Shown: positions 17,226 to 27,101, counted from the stretch's first letter. The stretch: DNA of 64,000 bases from Paraburkholderia monticola (GCF_001580545.1 NZ_LRBG01000038.1:620001-684000), one strand, 5' to 3'. The notes: a model not told the origin generated them from the sequence alone. Numbers and translations are program-made.

Positions 17226-18518
17226 TCAGTCGATCCCGTGAAACACCGCGTCGTCCGGGCCGAGGTAGACGGGCGGGCGCCATGCGGCGTCGCGCATCGA
17301 ATGCTGGACCAGTTTGTCGACGCCGAGCAGCACCGCGAAAATCGCCATGCGCACCGGAATGCCGTTGTCGGTCTGGCGGAAAATCGCGAGCCGCGAATCG
17401 TGATTGAGGTCGGTGCTCAGGTCGTTCGCGCCGGGGCGGCTGTCGCGCGGCAGCGGGTGCATGATCAGCGTGTCGGTGCCGCACACGCTATCGACGAGCG
17501 CCTGGTTGATCTGAAAGTCGGGCGTGTAGCCCTCGAACGATTCGTCGGCGAAGCGCTCCTTCTGAATGCGCGTCGCGTACACGACGTCGGCGCCAGCGAG
17601 GCCGGTGCGCAGGTCGTGCGTCTGTTCGATCACGTGATCGTTGCGCGCGATCTGCTCGATGATATAGCCCGGCATTTCGAGCATCGGCGGCGAAATCAGC
17701 GTGAACTTGATGCCGCGATACAGCGCCAGCAGCTTCACGAGCGAATGCACGGTACGCCCGTACTTGAGGTCGCCGACCAGCGCGATGTGCGCACCGTCGA
17801 CGATCTTGCCGAGGCGCGAGAACTCGCGCTGGATCGTGTACAGATCGAGCAGCGCCTGGCTCGGGTGCTCGCCGGGGCCGTCGCCGCCGTTGATCACCGG
17901 CACGTTGGTCGCGCGCGCGAATTCGGCCACCGAGCCTTGCTCGGGATGGCGGATCACCAGCGCGTCGACGTAGCCGCTCATCACGCGGCTCGTGTCGTAG
18001 ATCGATTCACCCTTGGCCATCGACGAAAACGTGAAGCCGGTGGTGTCGCACACCGAACCGCCGAGCCGGCAGAACGCCGCGCCGAAGCTCACGCGGGTCC
18101 GCGTGCTCGCCTCGAAGAACAGATTGCCGAGCACCGCGCCTTCGAGCACGCGCGAGATTTTGCGGCGCCGGGCGATCGGCTGCATGATGTCCGCGACGCG
18201 AAAGAGCGCCTCGACCGAGTCGCGCGAAAACTGGTCGACCGACAGCAGTTGCGGCTTGCCCTCGAACAGAATCTGGCTCGCGAGCGATTGCGAGTCTACG
18301 CTTTGCGTATATCCTTCACCCGGCTCGGTATTCGCGACGATCTCCGACACGAAACGCTCGACGATTTCCGGCATCGCCCGCGATTCCTGCGAGTCGTCCG
18401 GCAGCAGCCACGTGTCGAGCGCCCGGCGCGACACGCCGATGCGGTTTGCGAACGTATCGCGCGTCATGTTCAGGCGACGCATCGCATCGCGTAGGAAGGC
18501 TTGTTGCGGAACGCTCAT
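17226..18518 (-). CDS. pyrB: Aspartate carbamoyltransferase with N-terminal HTH domain
   Basis: The 430-residue protein has an N-terminal helix-turn-helix-like region (about residues 8-55, LNMTRDTFANRIGVSRRALDTWLLP) joined to a full aspartate transcarbamoylase: carbamoyl-phosphate loop FFEASTRTRVSFG, GGDGPGEHPSQALLDLYT and the MHPLPRDS motif of the aspartate domain. The enzyme makes carbamoyl-aspartate in pyrimidine synthesis. It is about 110-120 residues longer than a stand-alone catalytic chain. No pyrI or pyrC lies nearby, so this may be a paralog outside the main pyrimidine operon. The ATG at 18518 follows CAGGTGCCCTC; upstream codons to 18617 lack support. Confidence 0.87.
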   Translation of the reverse strand: MSVPQQAFLRDAMRRLNMTRDTFANRIGVSRRALDTWLLPDDSQESRAMPEIVERFVSEIVANTEPGEGYTQSVDSQSLASQILFEGKPQLLSVDQFSRDSVEALFRVADIMQPIARRRKISRVLEGAVLGNLFFEASTRTRVSFGAAFCRLGGSVCDTTGFTFSSMAKGESIYDTSRVMSGYVDALVIRHPEQGSVAEFARATNVPVINGGDGPGEHPSQALLDLYTIQREFSRLGKIVDGAHIALVGDLKYGRTVHSLVKLLALYRGIKFTLISPPMLEMPGYIIEQIARNDHVIEQTHDLRTGLAGADVVYATRIQKERFADESFEGYTPDFQINQALVDSVCGTDTLIMHPLPRDSRPGANDLSTDLNHDSRLAIFRQTDNGIPVRMAIFAVLLGVDKLVQHSMRDAAWRPPVYLGPDDAVFHGID

Positions 18519-18959
18519 GAGGGCACCTGTCGCAAAAGAGGGGTCGGCGGGGAGTGAGGCAGCGAAACGCGTAGATGTACGCGGTGCGTATATTAGTTTC
18601 CCGGGCGTAGAAGTCAAGCGTTTTTCTCCGCGAGCGGTTTCGCGAAGCGCGCAAGGCTGCCCGCGGCGCGGGTTTCGCGGTTACACTGCGGTCCATGCAC
18701 TCCGGCCCCACGTTCCGACTCCGTTCGTCGCTCATCGTCCGCATCGCTCAGTCGAGCGCGGCGTTTGCGCGCGCGAACGGTGGTTCGCGCAACGTCGGCG
18801 CCAAAGCCAAAAAACAGCCGCTCATCTGACCGGAGCACGCTGTTCCGTCGTCAGATGTGCGACGGAACGACCGGTCGACCGCCCGCCTGCGGCCTTCTCC
18901 TGTGTTCTCCCTCGCACCGCTGACCCGGAATCGATACGGTCGTCATCGAGGTAGAAAAC
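18519..18959. other. Divergent intergenic region between pyrB and dapA-like gene
   Basis: About 440 bases separate the two divergent genes. A TACACT -10-like hexamer lies near 18682 and a 44-codon frame (18695-18829, plus strand) follows it, but that frame has no Shine-Dalgarno sequence and I see nothing recognisable in its product. The remainder holds no gene I can support. Confidence 0.5.
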
Positions 18960-19850
18960 ATGTCTGATTTCTCGGGTATCTGGATTCCACTGATCACGCC
19001 GTTCGCCGACGGCGCCGTCGATCACGCCGCCTTGCGCGCGCTGGTGAATCGCTACGCGGACGCCGGCGTGGCCGGGCTGGTCGCGCTCGGCACGACCGGC
19101 GAGCCGGCCACGCTCGACGCCGCCGAACAGAACGCCGTGCTCGCGACGATTCTCGACGCGGTGCAAGCCGCCGCCGGCGCGTCACCGCAGCGGCGCGCGC
19201 TACCCGTGCTGGTCGGCGTGTCGGGCAATCACACGGCGAGCATGCGCGAGCGGATCGCGCAGCTCAATCGGTTGCCGATTGCCGGCATGCTGATCGCCGC
19301 GCCGTACTACACGCGGCCCGCGCAGGAGGGCATCGTCGCGCATTTCAGCGCGCTCGCCGACGCCAGCGCGCATCCGGTCGTGCTCTACGACATTCCGCAG
19401 CGGACCGGCGTGCGGCTCGAACTCGACACGCTGCTGACGCTCGCCGCGCATCCGCGGATTCAGGCGATCAAGGATTGCGCCGGTTCGCTCGACACGACGC
19501 TCGCGCTGATTCGCGACGGCCGTTTGCAGGTGCTCGCGGGCAACGACCTCGAGATCTTCACGACGGTGTGCGCAGGCGGGAGCGGGGCGATCGCGGCCTC
19601 GGCGCATTGGCGGCCCGAGCGGTTCGTCGCGCTGTATCGCGCGTTGACGGAAGGCAGGCTCGAAGAAGGACGGCGCATTTTTCACGCGCTCGCGCCGCAG
19701 ATCCAGCTCGCGTTCGCGGAACCGAATCCCGCGCCGATCAAGGCGTTGCTGGCGGGCAGCGGATGGGTGCGCAACGAATTGCGTCTGCCGATGACGCGCG
19801 CGAGCGAGGCGTTGACCGAACGGCTCGCGGCGCTAGGGGAGGCGCGTTAG
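18960..19850 (+). CDS. dapA: Dihydrodipicolinate synthase-family (DapA-like) class I aldolase
   Basis: The 296-residue protein shows the whole family signature: GTTGE at 44-48, the YY pair at 116-117, catalytic Tyr143 in VLYDIPQRTG and the Schiff-base Lys171 in AIKDCAG. DapA joins pyruvate and aspartate semialdehyde in lysine and diaminopimelate synthesis; relatives handle other pyruvate aldol reactions. Length and the conserved arginine in PQRTG support DapA proper, but many Burkholderiales carry several paralogs, so the symbol is provisional. It stands alone and converges on the MHYT-GGDEF-EAL gene. Confidence 0.85.
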   Translation: MSDFSGIWIPLITPFADGAVDHAALRALVNRYADAGVAGLVALGTTGEPATLDAAEQNAVLATILDAVQAAAGASPQRRALPVLVGVSGNHTASMRERIAQLNRLPIAGMLIAAPYYTRPAQEGIVAHFSALADASAHPVVLYDIPQRTGVRLELDTLLTLAAHPRIQAIKDCAGSLDTTLALIRDGRLQVLAGNDLEIFTTVCAGGSGAIAASAHWRPERFVALYRALTEGRLEEGRRIFHALAPQIQLAFAEPNPAPIKALLAGSGWVRNELRLPMTRASEALTERLAALGEAR

Positions 19851-19876
19851 GGGGAGGGCTGCAAGGCGCGCGTGGC

Positions 19877-21946
19877 TCACGCGGCCATCATTCTGCCGCG
19901 GAGCATTTTGCCGAAGTCGTCGGCGTTGACCGGTCTGCCGAGCAGGAAGCCCTGCATTTCGTCGCACATCATCGAGCGCAGCTTGTCGAGTTGCGATTGC
20001 GTTTCGACGCCTTCGGCGACCACGTCCATTTCGAGCGAGTGCGCGAGCGCGATGATCGCCGAGACGATCGCGCTGCCCGCCGCGCCGTTCGCGTCGAGAC
20101 CGTTGGTGAAGAAGCGGTCGATCTTCAGTTGCTTCACCTGAAAGCGTTGCAGATAGGCGAGGCTCGAATAGCCGGTGCCGAAGTCGTCGATCGAGATGTC
20201 GAAGCCGCTCGCCTGGAACGTGCGGATCACTTCGACCGTGCGCGCGGCGTCCTGCATCGCGACGGTTTCGGTGATCTCGAACATGATCTGCTCGCACGCG
20301 ACGCCCTCGGTCCTGACGATGTCGAGCATCGTTTCGACGAGGTCCGGCTGCAGCAGTTGACGCGGTGACAGGTTGATCGCCACCTTGGTCGCCGGCAGGC
20401 CCTGTTCGATCCAGCCGCGAATGCGCCGGCAGGTTTCGCGCACGACCCAGTAGCCGATCTGCACGATCTGCCCGGAGCGCTCGGCGACCGGGATGAATTC
20501 GAGCGGCGTCAGCGCGCCCATCTGCGGATCCTGCAGACGGATCAGCGCTTCGGCGCCCGCGAGCGCGTCGCCGCTGCCCTGAAACTTCGGCTGGAACTCG
20601 AGCGAGAAGCGATCGTTCAGGAAGGCCTCGTGCAGCGCCTGCTGGATCTGCAGCGTGCGGGTGGCGGCCTCGTTCATGCTGCGCTCGAAGAAGCGGTAGG
20701 TGCCGCGGCCCGCGCGCTTCGCTTCGTACATCGCGGCGTCCGCGTGCTTGAGCAGCGTCTCGACGCTGTCGCCATCGCGCGGATAGAGCGCAATGCCGAT
20801 GCTCGGCATCACCTGCAGCGGTTGCTCGTCGCTCCAGGTGCCGAGGCGCATCCGGTCGAGCACGCCGTCGGCGAGCGTGGCCGCGTCGTCGCCGCTCGCG
20901 AGGTGTTCCGCGAGCACCACGAACTCGTCGCCGCCGAGCCGCGCCACGGTGTCGTTCGAACGCACGCATTGCTGCAGACGCTGCGCGAACGCCGACAGCA
21001 CCGCATCGCCGGCCGAGTGGCCCAGCGAATCGTTGATCGTCTTGAAGCCGTCGAGATCCATGAACAGCACCGCGAACGACGTGCGGTGGCGGCGCGCGCC
21101 GCTGATCGCGCGTTCGATCCGCTCGGTCAGCGTCGCGCGGTTCGGCAGGCCCGTCAGTGCGTCGATCGTCGCGAGTCGAACGATCTGGCTGTTCAGCTTC
21201 GACACCGCGCCGAGCAGGAACGTGGTGCGCACGTCGAAGCGCGACAGCATCAGCGTGACGATCAGGACCGCGAACGTGAGCACGATCACCGAGGTGGCGA
21301 GCCATGTCGCGTCGACGTCGTTGGCCGCGCCGCAGATCGCGTTGGGTGCGAAGCCGGCGGCGCCCATCGCCGTGTAGTGCATGCCGCTGATCGCGACGGC
21401 CATCACCAGCGCCGCGGCGAGACGTTTGCCCGCGACGTGGCGCGCGTGTTCGTCGCTGAGTGCGCGCGCCATCCACAGCGCGGCGCTCGACGCGCCGATC
21501 GCGATCGCGAGCGAGGCCGCGAACCACAGCGGCTGGTACTGGATCGCGGGCGTCATGCGCAGCGCCGCCATCCCGGTGTAATGCATGCCGGCGATACCGA
21601 TTCCCATCAGTACGCCGCCCGCGAGCAGCCGGCCCGGCGTCAGGCGCTCCTGGGTCGTCATGGACAGCGCCAGATACGATGCGCCGATCGCGAGCGCGAG
21701 CGAGCAGGCGGTGGTCGCGAGATCGTAGCCGAGCGGGATCGGCAGCGAGAACGCGAGCATCGCGACGAAGTGCATCGACCAGATGCCGACCCCGAGCGCC
21801 AGCGCGCCGCCGAGCCGCCATACCTGCCGCCGGCGCGCCGAGGCGAGCAGGAAGATGCGGCCGGTCAGGTCGAGCGCGGTGTACGACGCGAGCGTCGCGA
21901 CCGCGAACGAAATCGCCACGAGCCAGAAATTGTATGAACTCTGCAT
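19877..21946 (-). CDS. MHYT-GGDEF-EAL membrane protein (cyclic-di-GMP turnover)
   Basis: The 689-residue protein begins with an MHYT sensor of about seven TM segments (residues 10-235). The repeated motifs are SMHF (57-60), MHYTGM (121-126) and MHYTAM (189-194), thought to bind a metal that senses oxygen, CO or NO. A GGDEF domain follows (about 255-410), with an intact GGDEF at 338-342, then an EAL domain (GAEALIRLQDP, ETVAM, IDDFGTGYSSL, VAEGVET). Both active-site signatures look complete, so it could make or break cyclic-di-GMP; which activity dominates cannot be read from the sequence. It is monocistronic. Confidence 0.92.
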   Translation of the reverse strand: MQSSYNFWLVAISFAVATLASYTALDLTGRIFLLASARRRQVWRLGGALALGVGIWSMHFVAMLAFSLPIPLGYDLATTACSLALAIGASYLALSMTTQERLTPGRLLAGGVLMGIGIAGMHYTGMAALRMTPAIQYQPLWFAASLAIAIGASSAALWMARALSDEHARHVAGKRLAAALVMAVAISGMHYTAMGAAGFAPNAICGAANDVDATWLATSVIVLTFAVLIVTLMLSRFDVRTTFLLGAVSKLNSQIVRLATIDALTGLPNRATLTERIERAISGARRHRTSFAVLFMDLDGFKTINDSLGHSAGDAVLSAFAQRLQQCVRSNDTVARLGGDEFVVLAEHLASGDDAATLADGVLDRMRLGTWSDEQPLQVMPSIGIALYPRDGDSVETLLKHADAAMYEAKRAGRGTYRFFERSMNEAATRTLQIQQALHEAFLNDRFSLEFQPKFQGSGDALAGAEALIRLQDPQMGALTPLEFIPVAERSGQIVQIGYWVVRETCRRIRGWIEQGLPATKVAINLSPRQLLQPDLVETMLDIVRTEGVACEQIMFEITETVAMQDAARTVEVIRTFQASGFDISIDDFGTGYSSLAYLQRFQVKQLKIDRFFTNGLDANGAAGSAIVSAIIALAHSLEMDVVAEGVETQSQLDKLRSMMCDEMQGFLLGRPVNADDFGKMLRGRMMAA

Positions 21947-22004
21947 ATTGGGTCCGCCGCGAGGAAGGCGGCTGGACTTGTTATCGGCACTTTGCCGACT
22001 TTAT

Positions 22005-22463
22005 TTAGCTTATTTTCGGGTGGCTTACGGTGCTGGAAGTGTCATGGCGGCTCAGCGCGAAGCCCTCGTCGAGCCAGCCGGTGAGCCCGCCCGCCATCAG
22101 CTTGACCGGCCGACCAAGCTGGGCGAGCCGCAGCGCCCCGCGCGCCGCGCCATTGCAGTGCGGGCCCGCGCAGTAAGTGACGAACAGCGTGTCCGGCGCA
22201 TAGGCCGCGAGCTTCGACGCGACGATCTTGCCGTGCGGTAGATTCAGCGCGCCCGGCACATGGCCCTGCGCGAACAGCGTGGGACTGCGCACGTCGAGCA
22301 GCACGAAGCCGGGCGCGCCGCTCGCGAGCGCGGCGTGGACGTCGGCGCAATCGGTTTCGAAGCGCAGCGACGCGTGGAAGTGCTCGAGCGCGGCGGCGCT
22401 GTCGGCGGCGGGAATCGCGGTGACGGCATTGGGGGCAGCGGCGGTGAGGTGGTCGTGGGTCAT
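22005..22463 (-). CDS. Rhodanese-like protein
   Basis: The 152-residue single rhodanese domain has LLDVRSPTLFAQGHVPGALNLPHGKI and the active loop YCAGPHCNGA with its catalytic cysteine. Such proteins transfer sulphane sulphur, here with an unknown acceptor. It is divergent from the FtrA-type regulator gene, a pairing common in proteobacteria, so it is probably that regulator's target. Confidence 0.87.
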   Translation of the reverse strand: MTHDHLTAAAPNAVTAIPAADSAAALEHFHASLRFETDCADVHAALASGAPGFVLLDVRSPTLFAQGHVPGALNLPHGKIVASKLAAYAPDTLFVTYCAGPHCNGAARGALRLAQLGRPVKLMAGGLTGWLDEGFALSRHDTSSTVSHPKIS

Positions 22464-22595
22464 GGCGTTGAATTAGACGAGTTGATCGGGTTGTCCTGTC
22501 GCGTGCTTGTCAGGCGCTTCAGGCACGGTCGATTGTGCCCGGCGCCGGGTCACCGGATAAGTGGCGTGATCGTCAATCTCCGGTAACATCGCGCC

Positions 22596-23555
22596 ATGCA
22601 CAATCATCTCGTCGTCGCGCTGGCCTACGACCGGCTCTGTACCTTCGAATTCGGCTGCGTGACCGAACTGTTCGCGCTCGAGCGTCCGGAACTCGGCGTG
22701 CCGTGGTATCGCTTCGCGGTCTGCGCGGGCGAGCCCGGTCCGATCCGCGCGGCGGGGGGCATCACGCTGGCCGCGCCGTACACGCTGAAGCTGCTCGCGA
22801 GCGCGGACACGATCGTGATTCCCGGTTGGCGCGATGCCGACGAAGTGCCGCCGGCCGCGCTGCTGCGCCGGATTCGCGCGGCCTACGAGCGCGGTGCGCG
22901 GCTCTGCTCGATCTGCTCGGGCGTGTTCGTGCTCGCGGCGGCTGGCGTGCTCGACGGCAAGACCGTGACCACCCACTGGCGCTACGCGGACAAGTTGCAG
23001 CAACGCTATCCGCAGCTGCGCGTGCAGCCCGACGCGCTGTATGTCGACGAAGGGCAGGTGATCACCTCGGCGGGATCGGCCGCCGGGCTCGACATGCTGC
23101 TGCATCTGGTGCGGCGCGATCATGGCGGCGCGGTCGCCAATCGCGTCGCGCAACGGCTGGTGGTGCCGCCGCATCGCGAGGGCGGCCAGGCGCAATTCGT
23201 ACCGCGTCCGATGCCGCAAGACGAAAGCGGCCGCATCGCGAAGCTGATGGACTGGCTGCGCAGCCATGCGGCCGAGCCGCATACGCTGCGCTCGCTCGCC
23301 GCACGCGCGGCGATGAGCCCGCGCACGCTGCAACGGCAGTTCCACGATGCGACCGGCATGGCGCCTTACGAGTGGCTCCTCAGGGAACGCGTCGCGATCG
23401 CGCGTGAGTTGCTCGAAGCCTCGACGCCGCTGCCGATGGCACGCGTCGCCGACCTGGCGGGGTTCGGGTCGGAGGAGTCGTTGCGGCGGCATTTTCGGCG
23501 TATCGCATTGACGAGTCCGGCGGCCTATCGGCGCAGGTTCGGGGGCGAGGGGTAA
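22596..23555 (+). CDS. ftrA: FtrA-type transcriptional activator (DJ-1/PfpI domain plus AraC HTH)
   Basis: The 319-residue protein has an N-terminal DJ-1/PfpI-like domain (about 1-185, with SICSGVFVLAAAGVLDGKTVTTHW around the nucleophile-elbow cysteine) and a C-terminal AraC/XylS DNA-binding domain with two HTH motifs (LRSLAARAAMSPRTLQRQF and MARVADLAGFGSEESLRRHF). This is the FtrA/GlxA group. It lies 132 bases from the divergent rhodanese gene. The gap probably contains the shared control region. Confidence 0.88.
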   Translation: MHNHLVVALAYDRLCTFEFGCVTELFALERPELGVPWYRFAVCAGEPGPIRAAGGITLAAPYTLKLLASADTIVIPGWRDADEVPPAALLRRIRAAYERGARLCSICSGVFVLAAAGVLDGKTVTTHWRYADKLQQRYPQLRVQPDALYVDEGQVITSAGSAAGLDMLLHLVRRDHGGAVANRVAQRLVVPPHREGGQAQFVPRPMPQDESGRIAKLMDWLRSHAAEPHTLRSLAARAAMSPRTLQRQFHDATGMAPYEWLLRERVAIARELLEASTPLPMARVADLAGFGSEESLRRHFRRIALTSPAAYRRRFGGEG

Positions 23556-23650
23556 GCGTAATCCGCGTTTTTCTGTCAGCATCACGACGCAGTGCCGTTG
23601 CAGGCGAGTCATGCCGTCCATGCTTCGCCACACTCGATCGTCCTGGGTTC

Positions 23651-24622
23651 ATGAACATCAAACTGTCTGCCGTCCTTGCCGCGTCAGTCGTCTCCCTTGC
23701 CGTGCCGCTGGTTGCCGTGCTGCCGAGCCCATCGGCCGATGCGCAGACGGCGACCCCGGCCCAGCAGTCGCACACCGACTCGCGCGCCGAACTCTATCGA
23801 CGCCAACTGCTCGCCGGCAAAGACGTGCCGTGCCGCACGAATGCATCGTGCGCGGCGCTCGGCGTGGCTGCGCTCGAGGCCGGGCGCGTCGAGGACGCAC
23901 AAACGCTGGTCGCGACCGAGTCGGCGCTCGCCGAGGCGAACGCGTTGCAGGCCGATGAAAGCGATTCGCCGAAAGCAGCGAGTTCGGCGCGCTCGCGCAT
24001 GGCAATGGCGCTCGTGCATCAAGGCGACGTGCAGTTGAAGCTCGGGGCGTGGTCGAACGCGCGCGCGTATTACCGCACCGCGATCGCGCGCGGCGACGAC
24101 TATCCGCACGACGCGCTGCTCGGGCGCGCGGTGGCCGCCGCGCGCGAACGGCTCGAATCGATCGCGCACAAGGAGGTGGTGACTGGCTTGCCGGCCGAAG
24201 GCGCGCGGTTTCGCCGTCACATGTTTTTCGGCGCATGGGAGAGCGTCGACGTGAAGCCGGTGAAAGGGCGCCACGGCGTCTACCGCATCGACGGCGACTT
24301 CGTCTATCCGATGATCGATGCGCACGGCGAGCCGAGCGCGAACCTCGGCGAGCTGTCCGCGACCGTGCGTTTCTTCGACGGCGTCGCTCGCGTGCCGATG
24401 ACCCACCCCAGCGGCGCTACGAGCGGCGCTGCCCCAATCGACGCCACCACGAAGATCAGCAATCTCGCGCCCTACGATCAGCACGATGACCAGTGCCTGA
24501 TCGAGTTCAGTCTCGTCGCACCGGAAACGCTGGACGTGCGCACGCACGGCTCGCCGCAGGCCTGCGGCTTCGGCCACAACGTCAGCGCCGACGGACGTTA
24601 CTTTCTGATGACGGGTTCCTGA
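23651..24622 (+). CDS. Exported protein of unknown function with a TPR-like segment
   Basis: The 323-residue protein has a signal peptide (MNIKLSAVLAASVVSLAVPLVAVLPSPSADAQ). A helical stretch resembling tetratricopeptide repeats spans about 85-170 (MALVHQGDVQLKLGAWSNARAYYRTAIARG). The C-terminal half has a pair of spaced cysteines (DQCLIEF, QACGFGHN) that may form a disulphide. I recognise no family. It follows ftrA by 95 bases on the same strand but no functional link is evident. Confidence 0.65.
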   Translation: MNIKLSAVLAASVVSLAVPLVAVLPSPSADAQTATPAQQSHTDSRAELYRRQLLAGKDVPCRTNASCAALGVAALEAGRVEDAQTLVATESALAEANALQADESDSPKAASSARSRMAMALVHQGDVQLKLGAWSNARAYYRTAIARGDDYPHDALLGRAVAAARERLESIAHKEVVTGLPAEGARFRRHMFFGAWESVDVKPVKGRHGVYRIDGDFVYPMIDAHGEPSANLGELSATVRFFDGVARVPMTHPSGATSGAAPIDATTKISNLAPYDQHDDQCLIEFSLVAPETLDVRTHGSPQACGFGHNVSADGRYFLMTGS

Positions 24623-24779
24623 CGCGAAGCTGGCGACCCGGCCACGCACCTTCGACGTCCCGGGTTGCCCCGCCTGGCCGCGAGCGGCCCGCGCCCCTTA
24701 TCATGCGGGCGGTGACGGATTGATTGCCGCCACCATCCGTCAGCGTTCCCGTCCATCACCAGAAGAAAAACCGCGCCCC

Positions 24780-25547
24780 ATGCCAAACATTCTCAATCAT
24801 GCCGAGCTCGTGTTCGTCCTGTCGTTCGTATTGATGTGGCTGGCGGCGCGCATCGGCGCGACGCTCCTGCGGCGCTTCAGAAAAATCGCCGACGATGCCC
24901 ACGACGACTTCAGCGTGATACAGACCGCGACGCTGACGCTGCTCGCGCTGATCATCGGCTTTACGTTTTCGATGGCGGTCGGCCGCTACGACTTGCGCGA
25001 GCATTACGAGGAAGAAGAGGCGAGCGCGATCAGTACCGCCTACGTGCGCGCCGACCTGCTGCCCGCCGCCGAGGCGGCCGTGGTCCGCAGATTGCTCGTC
25101 GACTATCTCGACGTGCGCATGCTGTTCTACACGACGCGCGATACGCGCGAACTCGATCGGGTCAACGCGGACACCTCACGCCTGCAGCAGGACATGTGGA
25201 CGGCCGTCAGGAATTCGGCGGCCGCGCAGCCGACGCCGATCGCGGCGCTCGTCGTCACCGCGGTCAACGACGTGCTCAACGCGCAGGGTTATGCGCAGGC
25301 CGCGTGGTGGAACCGCATCCCGTACCCGGCGTGGGGCTTGATGGCCGTGATGGCGATCTGCGCGAATCTGCTGGTCGGCTATGGCGCGCGGGCGCTGAAG
25401 GCTGGCACGGGCTTGTTGCTGGTCGTGCCGCTCGTGGTGGCGCTGGCCTTTGCGCTGATCGCGGATATCGACAGCCCGCGTGGCGGCATGATTCATGTGC
25501 GCCCGTTCAATCTGCAGGCGCTGGTGACTTCTCTGCATCCGGGTTGA
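24780..25547 (+). CDS. Membrane protein of the DUF4239/bestrophin-like type
   Basis: The 255-residue protein has four hydrophobic segments: about residues 10-25, 52-70, 185-205 and 213-230. A soluble helical loop lies between the second and third. The layout of two N-terminal and two C-terminal TM helices around a loop that begins ...SMAVGRYDLREHYEEEEASAISTAY resembles DUF4239, a distant bestrophin-like group. Function is unknown. I chose the ATG at 24780 (MPNILNHAEL) rather than an upstream frame start, because the membrane domain begins there. Confidence 0.6.
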   Translation: MPNILNHAELVFVLSFVLMWLAARIGATLLRRFRKIADDAHDDFSVIQTATLTLLALIIGFTFSMAVGRYDLREHYEEEEASAISTAYVRADLLPAAEAAVVRRLLVDYLDVRMLFYTTRDTRELDRVNADTSRLQQDMWTAVRNSAAAQPTPIAALVVTAVNDVLNAQGYAQAAWWNRIPYPAWGLMAVMAICANLLVGYGARALKAGTGLLLVVPLVVALAFALIADIDSPRGGMIHVRPFNLQALVTSLHPG

Positions 25548-25631
25548 CGCAGCATTGAATTCACGGCGCACACCGAGGTCACACCAGGCTGTGAACTCAC
25601 CGCGCGCTTGCGCTCATACAACGGAACCGCT

Positions 25632-26849
25632 ATGTCCGACATCGCCAGCATCATCGCCAGTTTCAATGCCGGCCGCGACCCCGAACGGCTCGCTATGAAA
25701 TACCGCGCCATGCGCGGCTCGCCGTTCGTGTTTCTGCGTGGCACCTGTCATCTGTTCTACCAGCGTCTGCCGCGCGCGAAGGTGCTCGACGACGCGCCGC
25801 ATGGGTGGATCTGCGGCGACATGCATCTGGAAAATTTCGGCAGCTACAAGGCCGACAATCGCCTCGTCTACTTCGACAACAACGATTTCGACGAAGCCTG
25901 TCTTGCGCCGGTGCCTTATGAACTCGTGCGTCTGTTGACGAGCGTGCTGGTCGGCGCGGCCGACCTGAAGCTGAGCCGCGCCCAGGCACTCGCGCTGTGT
26001 CACACCGCGCTCGATGCCTACGGCGCCGCGCTCGCTTTCGGCAAGTCGCGCTGGATCGAAGCGGAGACCGCGACGGGCATGGTGCGCGATCTGTTCGACG
26101 CGCTCGCGAGCCGCACGCGCGCGGCGCATCTGGACCGGCGCACGGTGCTCAAGGGCAAGACGCGCACGCTGAAGGTGGACGGCAAGAAAGCGCTGCCCGC
26201 GAGCGACGAACAGCGTGCGGCCGTCACGCAATTCATGCAGCGCTTCGCCGCGACAGAGCCGAATCCCGCGTTCTACCGCACGCTCGATGTCGCGCGGCGG
26301 ATTGCGGGGACGGGCAGCCTCGGGGTCGATCGCTACGTGATTCTGGTCGAGGGCAAGGGCTCGCCGGATGGCAACTATCTGATCGATCTGAAAGAGGCGC
26401 TGCCGTCGTCGGTCAGTGCGCACGTGAGCGCGGCGCAGCCGACGTGGCAGACCGAGGCGCAGCGTGTCGTCGAAGTGCAACGGCGCAATCAGGCGGTCTC
26501 GCAGGCGTTTTTGCACGCGGTCGACTTCAACGATCGCTCCTATGTGCTGCGCAGTTTGCAGCCGTCGGAAGATCGCGTCGCGCTCGCCGCCTGGGACGGC
26601 AAGCTGCCGCGGCTCGAGGCCGTGATCAACAGCATGGCCGAGTTGAGTGCCTGGGCGCATCTGCGCAGCGGCGGGCGCCAGAAGTCGGCGATTGCGGATG
26701 ATCTGATCGCGTTTGGGAATCGGCGCGATTGGCAACTGCCGTTGATCGATCTCGCGACGCAGTGCGAGGCGCAGGTCGCGGCGGATTGGAAGGCCTTTTG
26801 TGAAGCCTATGATCGAGGCGTGTTCGAGGCGAGCGGCTCGGATCGATGA
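25632..26849 (+). CDS. DUF2252 family protein
   Basis: The 405-residue protein starts MSDIASIIASFNAGRDPERLAMKYRAMRGSPFVFLRGTCHLFYQRL and contains WICGDMHLENFGSY and YFDNNDFDEACLAPVPYEL, hallmarks of DUF2252. The H-x-E-N and D-x-N-D-F-D pattern recalls aminoglycoside-phosphotransferase/kinase-like active sites (a general family observation), so an ATP-dependent role is possible but unproved. It follows the DUF4239-like gene by 84 bases in the same direction. Confidence 0.75.
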   Translation: MSDIASIIASFNAGRDPERLAMKYRAMRGSPFVFLRGTCHLFYQRLPRAKVLDDAPHGWICGDMHLENFGSYKADNRLVYFDNNDFDEACLAPVPYELVRLLTSVLVGAADLKLSRAQALALCHTALDAYGAALAFGKSRWIEAETATGMVRDLFDALASRTRAAHLDRRTVLKGKTRTLKVDGKKALPASDEQRAAVTQFMQRFAATEPNPAFYRTLDVARRIAGTGSLGVDRYVILVEGKGSPDGNYLIDLKEALPSSVSAHVSAAQPTWQTEAQRVVEVQRRNQAVSQAFLHAVDFNDRSYVLRSLQPSEDRVALAAWDGKLPRLEAVINSMAELSAWAHLRSGGRQKSAIADDLIAFGNRRDWQLPLIDLATQCEAQVAADWKAFCEAYDRGVFEASGSDR

Positions 26850-27101
26850 GGCGTTGAATCAACCAGCCCCTTCAGGCAGGCGATAAGCATTGCGTCGTTG
26901 GTCGAAACCTTGCGCGTCGGGTTGTCGTCGCGCGAGGACACCTTCAAGGTTGAGCAGCAGGGAACGGGTTGCGGCCGGAGTAGTGCTGAGGCCGGGCATC
27001 GACAGCGCCGGTCTGGCGACGCCGCCCGCTGCGATCGCGCCGAGTAGCCAAGGCAGCTCGGCGACCTGAATCCATGGAAGTATGTGTGCGGCGTTGGTGG
27101 A

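Noticed and set aside
18695..18829. 44-codon frame following a TACACT hexamer in the pyrB-dapA gap
   Set aside because: No Shine-Dalgarno sequence, no recognisable features; not enough to call a gene.
20630..21937. Plus-strand frame of 435 codons opposite the MHYT-GGDEF-EAL gene
   Set aside because: No domain or motif; charged repeats typical of antisense reading of GC-rich coding DNA.
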